NCBI RefSeq assembly: GCF_004798905.1
Contig: NZ_SDMO01000007.1
Span: 62,001-126,000 of the forward strand
Origin: Halomonas borealis
GTDB taxonomy: Bacteria > Pseudomonadota > Gammaproteobacteria > Pseudomonadales > Halomonadaceae
Direction of reading: 5' to 3'
Length of the DNA: 64,000 nucleotides
A program made the translations under genes and the position numbers. Below the pieces are notes generated by a model, which was not told the DNA's origin, searched no databases, and was given only the letters and a program-made list of their open reading frames with translations. Shown here one piece after another: positions 59,201 to 64,000 of this stretch; the stretch's first letter is position 1; the number at the start of each line of letters is the position of its first letter.

Positions 59201-60072
59201 GCGACGCCCCGACCTTCGACGCTCCCTTCGCGCTGGGCATGATGTCCCTGCACGAGGCACCTGAGCTGCACGCCCCCGAACGGCTGGCCGACTGGCTCGA
59301 GGCACGCCTCGACCAGGGTCTGCACTGGTTCGACCACGCCGACATCTACGGCGACCGGGCCGGAGAGACGCTGTTCGGTGCCGCGCTGCGTGCTCGCCCG
59401 GGCCTCGCCCGGCGCGTCCGGGTGGTGACCAAGACCGACATCGTCACCCCTGAGCGCGATACCTCGCCGTTCGCCGTCAAGCACTACGACAGCTCGCCGG
59501 CCTACGTGACCCGGGCCATCGATGCCTCCCTCGAGCGGCTCGGCGTGGCGCGCCTGGACCACTTCCTGCTCCATCGCCCCGATCCGCTGATGGACGCCGA
59601 GGCCACCGGCCGGGCCCTCGACGACGCCATCGCCGCCGGCAAGATCGGCGCCGCCGGCGTCTCCAACTTCCCGCCGGAGGCCTGGCGCCGGCTGCAGGGC
59701 GCCATGCACGGGCGCCTGTCGGCTCACCAGCTGCAGCTGTCGCTCGACCACCCCGCGCCGCTGTTCGATGGCCTCTTCGATGCCGTGGTCGGCGACGGCC
59801 AGGCCCCCATGGCCTGGTCGCCGCTGGGCGGCGGCCGGACGCTGAACGGCCCGGCGGCGCCTGTGCTGCACGCCCAGGCCGAGGCCTTCGGCGTCAGCCC
59901 CGCCGGCCTGGCCCTGGCCTGGCTGCGCGCCCTGCCCGGGCGACCGCTGCCGGTGATCGGCAGCCTCAAGCCCGAACGCATCGAGACGCTGTGTCGTGAC
60001 GCCGAGCTCACGCTGCCGCGCCCGGCCTGGTTCGCCCTGCTCGAGGCCGCCCGCGGCCACGAGGTGGCCTGA
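59197..60072 (+). CDS. Aldo/keto reductase family protein (YdhF-like)
   Basis: About 291 residues from ATG 59197, whose first bases overlap the mutarotase stop (ATGA). A TIM-barrel aldo/keto reductase: GLHWFDHADIYGDRAGETLFG near 37-57 with the catalytic Asp and Tyr (HADIY), VVTKTDIV carrying the lysine near 78, LDHFLLHRPDPLMDA with histidine near 124, and GSLKPERIETLCRDAELTL as the NADP contact. The single-subunit oxidoreductase YdhF of E. coli is the best-known relative. The substrate in this sugar operon is unknown. Confidence 0.88.
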   Translation: MSDAPTFDAPFALGMMSLHEAPELHAPERLADWLEARLDQGLHWFDHADIYGDRAGETLFGAALRARPGLARRVRVVTKTDIVTPERDTSPFAVKHYDSSPAYVTRAIDASLERLGVARLDHFLLHRPDPLMDAEATGRALDDAIAAGKIGAAGVSNFPPEAWRRLQGAMHGRLSAHQLQLSLDHPAPLFDGLFDAVVGDGQAPMAWSPLGGGRTLNGPAAPVLHAQAEAFGVSPAGLALAWLRALPGRPLPVIGSLKPERIETLCRDAELTLPRPAWFALLEAARGHEVA

Positions 60073-60106
60073 GCCCGCCCACCGCTTATCGTGAGGAACC
60101 GCGCTC

Positions 60107-61108
60107 ATGCTGCCCGTCATCGCCTTCGGCGAGGCCCTCGTCGACATGCTCTCCAGCCGGCTGGGGGAACCCGCCGACGAGGCGTCGGAGACCCTCGCCC
60201 GTGAAGCCTTCACCCCCTATGCCGGCGGCGCCCCGGCCAACGTCGCCGTGGCCTGCGCGCGGCTCGGCGTGCCCAGCCGCTTCCTCGGCATGCTCGGCGA
60301 CGACCACTTCGGTGACTTCCTGGCCGAGGAGCTGACCGCCCAGGGTGTCGATGTCTCCGGCGTACGGCGCACCCGCGAGGCGCGCACCGCGCTGGCCTTC
60401 GTCTCCCGGGATGCCGAGGGCGAGCGCAGCTTCGACTTCTACCGACCGCCCGCCGCCGACCTGCTCTATCGCCTCGAGCACCTGCCGGCCGGCGTGTTCG
60501 CCGAACCCGCGGTGCTGCATCTGTGCAGCAACAGCCTGACCGACCCGGCGATCGCCGAGACCACCCTGGCCATGGCCGAGATGGCCGCCCGGGCCGGCTG
60601 TGTGGTCAGCGTCGACGCCAACCTGCGCCACAGTCTCTGGGCCGAAGGCCGCGCCGACGCCGCCCTGGTCACCCGGCTGCTCGACCGCGCCGACCTGCTC
60701 AAGCTATCCCGCGACGAGGTCGACGACCTGCGCGGCGATCATCCCGAAGACGCCTGGCTGGCCGAACGCCTGGCCGCCGGGGTCAAGCTGGCGGTGATCA
60801 CCGACGGCGCTGGCGACGCGCGCGCCCTGGGGGCCGGGCTGTCGCTATCCGTCACCCCGCCGGCGGTGCAGGCCGTTGACACCACGGCGGGAGGAGACGC
60901 CTTCATCGGTGGGCTGCTGGCCGCCCTCGCCGAAAGCGGCTTCACGGAAGGCTGGCACCGCGACACGGCACGCCTGGGGATCGCCCTGGCCTTCGCCTGC
61001 CGCTGCGGCGCCCACGCCGTCACCCGCCCCGGCAGCTATGTCGCCCTGCCCACCCGGGGCGATGTGGATGGCCCGGTTCCCGCCGAGGGCGACCGCCCTT
61101 CTTCCTGA
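60107..61108 (+). CDS. PfkB-family carbohydrate kinase, probable fructokinase
   Basis: 333 residues. The ribokinase-type N-terminus is IAFGEALVDML followed by PYAGGAPANVAVACARLGVPS (sugar-binding GG), and the C-terminal catalytic motif is DTTAGGDAFIGGLLAAL, with the base aspartate in AGGD. Together with glk it would give both glucose- and fructose-phosphates to the Entner-Doudoroff route. Fructose as substrate is inferred from family resemblance and context. GAGGAA lies 9 bases before the start. The gene ends facing eda across a shared terminator region. Confidence 0.85.
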   Translation: MLPVIAFGEALVDMLSSRLGEPADEASETLAREAFTPYAGGAPANVAVACARLGVPSRFLGMLGDDHFGDFLAEELTAQGVDVSGVRRTREARTALAFVSRDAEGERSFDFYRPPAADLLYRLEHLPAGVFAEPAVLHLCSNSLTDPAIAETTLAMAEMAARAGCVVSVDANLRHSLWAEGRADAALVTRLLDRADLLKLSRDEVDDLRGDHPEDAWLAERLAAGVKLAVITDGAGDARALGAGLSLSVTPPAVQAVDTTAGGDAFIGGLLAALAESGFTEGWHRDTARLGIALAFACRCGAHAVTRPGSYVALPTRGDVDGPVPAEGDRPSS

Positions 61109-61136
61109 ACCATGCCCCGCGCCCGTGGTGCACGAC

Positions 61137-61165
61137 AAAAAAGCCCCGGCCAAACTGGCCGGGGC
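61137..61165 (-). terminator. Terminator of the zwf-pgl-eda operon
   Basis: GCCCCGGCC (61143-61151) pairs perfectly with 61157-61165 across a 5-base loop. On the minus strand it ends in six Ts (61142-61137). It faces the eda stop at 61220. On the plus strand the fructokinase gene runs into the same stem, but without a following T run. Confidence 0.95.
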
Positions 61166-61219
61166 ACAAGGACAGCCGATGGCTGTCGAGAGAGAACCCG
61201 GTGGGCTCGATAAGGAAAC

Positions 61220-61882
61220 TCAGTGGTGGAAACGCTCCGCGGCCTCCTGGGCCAGTCGGCGGATGGCGCTCCAGTCTTCGGCCTCGACCAGCGACTTGGG
61301 CGTCAGCCAGGAGCCGCCCACGCACATCACGCTGGGCAGCGCCAGGTAGTCGCCGGCGTTATCCAGGCTGATGCCGCCGGTCGGACAGAAGCGTGCCTCG
61401 GCGATCGGCCCGGCGAAGGCCTTGAGGGCCTTGACGCCACCGCTGGCCTCGGCGGGGAAGAACTTGTAGCGGCGATAGCCGTACTGCCAGCCGATCATCA
61501 GCTCGGAGACGGTGGCCACACCAGGCAGCATCGGCACCGGGCTCTCGACGCCGTAGCGATACAGGGCCTCGGTGGTGCCCGGGGTCACCACGAAGTCGGC
61601 GCCGACCTGTTCGGCCTGGCGATACTGCGCCGGGGTCAGCACGGTGCCGATGCCGACGCTGGCCTGGGGCAGCGCCTCCTTGATGCGACGCGTGGCTTCC
61701 AGCGCACAGTCGGTGCGCAGGGTCACCTCCAGCACGCTGAGCCCCCCTTCGACCAGGGCGGTGGCCAGGGGAACGGCGTCTTCCACGCGCTCGATGGCCA
61801 GCACCGGGATCACCTCGGCCTTGAGGCAGATGCTGTCGATCTCGGTGGTGCGCGTGGAGGGCAGCTGTTTGTCGATCGTCAT
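61220..61882 (-). CDS. eda: KDPG/KHG aldolase
   Basis: Cleaves KDPG to pyruvate and glyceraldehyde-3-phosphate, the last step of the Entner-Doudoroff path. About 220 residues from ATG 61882, GGAG 7 bases upstream. The class I aldolase core has VIPVLAIERVEDAVPLATAL (near 28), the LEVTLRTDCALEATRRIKE block, GAGTVLTPAQY-type GIGTVLTPAQYRQAE, and the Schiff-base lysine in RYKFFPAEASGG. FCPTGGISLDN closes the barrel. It is the last gene of the minus-strand operon, 28 bases after pgl. Confidence 0.96.
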   Translation of the reverse strand: MTIDKQLPSTRTTEIDSICLKAEVIPVLAIERVEDAVPLATALVEGGLSVLEVTLRTDCALEATRRIKEALPQASVGIGTVLTPAQYRQAEQVGADFVVTPGTTEALYRYGVESPVPMLPGVATVSELMIGWQYGYRRYKFFPAEASGGVKALKAFAGPIAEARFCPTGGISLDNAGDYLALPSVMCVGGSWLTPKSLVEAEDWSAIRRLAQEAAERFHH

Positions 61883-61910
61883 GTCATGGCTCCAGAAAGA
61901 GGTCCGGGGC

Positions 61911-62576
61911 TCAGGGCGCCCAGTAGATGCCGAGCGGGCCGGCCAGGAAGGCGCGAATCGGCAGCGCCCGGGTGTCGTCGCCGGCCAGGGCGCGGCCCAG
62001 CACGGCGCGCTTCTCCTCGCCGGTGATATGCAGGAAGTGGCGCGGGCAGTGGTGCAGCCGATCGGCACTCAGGGTGATCCGTGGCTGCGGCTGGCTCGGC
62101 GTGCGCACCGCCACCACCGAGTCGTCGGTGGATAGCGCCAGGGCGAGTTCCTGGCTGTCGGGGAACAACGAGGCGGTGTGGCCATCGCCACCCATGCCCA
62201 GGATCACCACACTGGCCGGCCAGTCGAGCGCCGCGAGACGCTCGCTCACCTCGGCCACGCCCTGCTCGGGGGTGGCGGCCGTGCTGGTCAGCGGCACGAA
62301 GGTGGCCGCGGCGGCCGCCCCCTGCAGCAGGTGGGCACGCACCAGGCGAGCATTGCTGGCGTCATCGGTCTCGGCCACCCAACGCTCATCGGCCAGCGTC
62401 ACGTCGACGCGCGCCCAGGGCAGCCGCATGGCGGCCAGGGCCTCGAAGAAGGGCACCGGGGTCGAGCCGCCGGACACCACCAGCAAGGCGCGCTCGCGCT
62501 GGGCCAGGTCGGCTCTCAGGGCCTCGGCCACGGCCTCGGCCAGCTGCCGAGCCAGTTGCTCACGGGATTGACTCAT
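61911..62576 (-). CDS. pgl: 6-phosphogluconolactonase
   Basis: Hydrolyses 6-phosphogluconolactone from zwf to 6-phosphogluconate for edd. About 221 residues; of three nearby ATGs (62591, 62582 and 62576), the last is best spaced from GAGG. Family signatures are VVSGGSTPVPFFEAL near 35, VTLADERWV near 60, and ILGMGGDGHTASLFPDS near 125. It lies between zwf and eda with gaps of 49 and 28 bases, forming a classical zwf-pgl-eda operon. Confidence 0.94.
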   Translation of the reverse strand: MSQSREQLARQLAEAVAEALRADLAQRERALLVVSGGSTPVPFFEALAAMRLPWARVDVTLADERWVAETDDASNARLVRAHLLQGAAAAATFVPLTSTAATPEQGVAEVSERLAALDWPASVVILGMGGDGHTASLFPDSQELALALSTDDSVVAVRTPSQPQPRITLSADRLHHCPRHFLHITGEEKRAVLGRALAGDDTRALPIRAFLAGPLGIYWAP

Positions 62577-62625
62577 CTCCATCGTCCTCATTGCGGATGG
62601 CCTCGGGCCGATAGGCGTCTCGGCG

Positions 62626-64000
62626 TCAGTAGTCTTCGTACCAGCTGCGGCCGTCCTGGGTGATCATCGCGATCGAGGCGACAGGCCCCCAGGAACCGGC
62701 CGGGTAGCGGCGTGGCGGCTCGTCGCGGCTCTCCCAGGCGGCGATCAGGCTGTCACACCACTGCCAGGCATGCTCGACCTCATCGCGGCGCACGAACAGC
62801 GCCTGCTGGCCCTTCATGACCTCGAGCAGCAGCCGTTCATAGGCGTCGGGAATCCGCGTCTTGGGAAAGGCGTTGTGGAAGTCCAGGTGCAACGGGCCGC
62901 GCCGCAGGCGCATGCCCTTGTCCAGGCCGCTATCCTTGGTCAGCACCTCCAGCGCGATGCCCTCCTCCGGCTGCAGGCGGATCACCAGCTTGTTGGCGGC
63001 CAGGTTGCGCTGGTCGGGGTCGAAGATGTAGTGCGGCTGCTGGCGGAAATGGATGACGATCTGCGACAGCTTCTCCGGCATGCGCTTGCCGGTGCGCAGA
63101 TAGAACGGCACTCCCGCCCAGCGCCAGTTGGCCACCTCGGTCTTCATCGCCACGAAGCTCTCGGTGTGGCTGCCCTGATTGGCGCCTTCTTCCTCGTGGT
63201 AGCCGGGCACGGGCTGGCCGTCGATGGTGCCGGCGATGTACTGGCCGCGCACCACGTCGCGCCCCAGCATCTCGTCGCTGAACGGCTTGAGCGCCTTGAG
63301 CACCTTGACCTTCTCGTCGCGGATGGCATCGGCGTCGAGGTTGGCCGGCGGGTCCATGGCGATCAAGCAGACCAGCTGCAGCAGATGGTTCTGGACCATG
63401 TCACGCAGCTGGCCGGCCTCGTCGAAGTAGCCCCAGCGCCCCTCGATGCCGACCTTCTCGGCCACGCTGATCTCCACATGGGAGATGTGATTCTGGTTCC
63501 ACTGGGTGCCGAACAGCGGATTGGCGAAGCGCATCGCGATCAGGTTCTGGACCGTTTCCTTGCCCAGGTAATGGTCGATGCGATAGACGCGCGACTCGGG
63601 GAACACCGCCCCGATGGCGTCGTTGATCTCGGCGGACGAGGCGAGGTCATAGCCGATCGGCTTTTCCACCACCACCCGACTCTCGGCGTCGAGGCTGCCG
63701 CTGGATTCCAGATGCTGGCAGATATCGCCATAGATCTTGGCACCCACCGACAGATAGACCACCATCGGCCGCTCGATGCCCTGGCGCCAATCGCGAATGG
63801 CGGCGTAGCCATCGGGCTGGGTGAAGTCGAGGGACAGGAAATCGAGCCGCGCCGTGAAGCGGGCGAGCGACTCGCGATCGAGCTCCTCGGCCGCGACATA
63901 GGTCGCCAGGGAAGCCTCGACACGCGCCTTGAAGGCGTCGACATCCAGCTCCTGGCGGGCCAGCCCCAGTAGCCGCGTGGCGGGGTCGAGCAGCCCCTCG
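62626..64000 (-). CDS. zwf: Glucose-6-phosphate 1-dehydrogenase (truncated by window edge)
   Basis: First step of the Entner-Doudoroff and oxidative pentose pathways. The frame stays open to position 64000, so the N-terminus with the NADP-binding fold lies beyond the window. About 458 C-terminal residues are present. The active-site tract [19 protein letters not shown] is intact, preceded by [33 protein letters not shown] and [11 protein letters not shown] follow. It is upstream of pgl and eda on the same strand; its promoter, where a second HexR site might sit, is outside the window. Confidence 0.96.
   Translation of the reverse strand, partial: EGLLDPATRLLGLARQELDVDAFKARVEASLATYVAAEELDRESLARFTARLDFLSLDFTQPDGYAAIRDWRQGIERPMVVYLSVGAKIYGDICQHLESSGSLDAESRVVVEKPIGYDLASSAEINDAIGAVFPESRVYRIDHYLGKETVQNLIAMRFANPLFGTQWNQNHISHVEISVAEKVGIEGRWGYFDEAGQLRDMVQNHLLQLVCLIAMDPPANLDADAIRDEKVKVLKALKPFSDEMLGRDVVRGQYIAGTIDGQPVPGYHEEEGANQGSHTESFVAMKTEVANWRWAGVPFYLRTGKRMPEKLSQIVIHFRQQPHYIFDPDQRNLAANKLVIRLQPEEGIALEVLTKDSGLDKGMRLRRGPLHLDFHNAFPKTRIPDAYERLLLEVMKGQQALFVRRDEVEHAWQWCDSLIAAWESRDEPPRRYPAGSWGPVASIAMITQDGRSWYEDY

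Overview
This GC-rich, gene-dense window looks like chromosome from a moderately halophilic gammaproteobacterium, most likely Halomonas or a close relative. Evidence for this is the acidic proteins, the Pseudomonas/Halomonas-type Rsd/AlgQ, the nrdR-rib-nusB-thiL-pgpA and ispD-ispF-truD-surE-pcm-nlpD-rpoS orders, and a complete Entner-Doudoroff gene set. Genes abut or overlap by 1-4 bases. I see no tRNA, rRNA, insertion sequence, phage gene or CRISPR array, so this is core chromosome rather than an island. The organism assignment is inference from gene content.

Layout. 1-10.4 kb (minus strand): truncated mdh, rsd, dsbB-gshA, tex, msrB, pckA, hslO, hslR, yrfG. 10.4-12.2 kb: nudE (plus) and a Gfo/Idh/MocA oxidoreductase. 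12.4-23.7 kb (minus): ilvD, lon behind a sigma-32-like promoter, a DUF945 protein, then pgpA-thiL-nusB-ribH-ribBA-ribD-nrdR. 23.8-28.6 kb: dsbG (plus), then a sulfide-oxidation operon (persulfide dioxygenase, type II sulfide:quinone reductase, SulP transporter). 28.7-35.8 kb: glyA, an unrecognised exported protein, the ybbA-ybbP ABC exporter and divergent tesA. 35.8-43.8 kb: a 46-residue membrane protein, an EamA transporter, a SelT/SelW-like protein, a YkvI-like carrier, an MFS transporter, a short LOV photoreceptor, ettA and a DUF2254 protein. 43.8-54.7 kb (minus): lpxL-alr, then rpoS-nlpD-DUF368(popT)-pcm-surE-truD-ispF-ispD-ftsB and a FemAB/GNAT-like protein. 54.9-64.0 kb: a carbohydrate locus with edd-glk-mutarotase-aldo/keto reductase-fructokinase on plus and zwf-pgl-eda on minus, converging on a strong terminator at 61.14 kb.

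How the genes work together. The right end encodes every step from glucose or fructose to KDPG and its cleavage: glk and frk make hexose phosphates, the mutarotase equilibrates anomers, zwf and pgl make 6-phosphogluconate, and edd and eda yield pyruvate and glyceraldehyde-3-phosphate. A HexR-like operator lies upstream of edd. The centre-right block supplies isoprenoid precursors (ispD, ispF), envelope functions (ftsB, nlpD, DUF368 lipid-carrier recycling) and the stationary-phase sigma factor.

The most unusual structure is at 56911-57171. Three 87-bp tandem units each copy the glk start region, namely its first eight codons. Each then continues into a divergent 15-codon tail, an in-frame TGA and a re-created glk leader. 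This places three look-alike mini-ORFs in front of the real glucokinase start. It is the only gene-free stretch longer than 300 bases.
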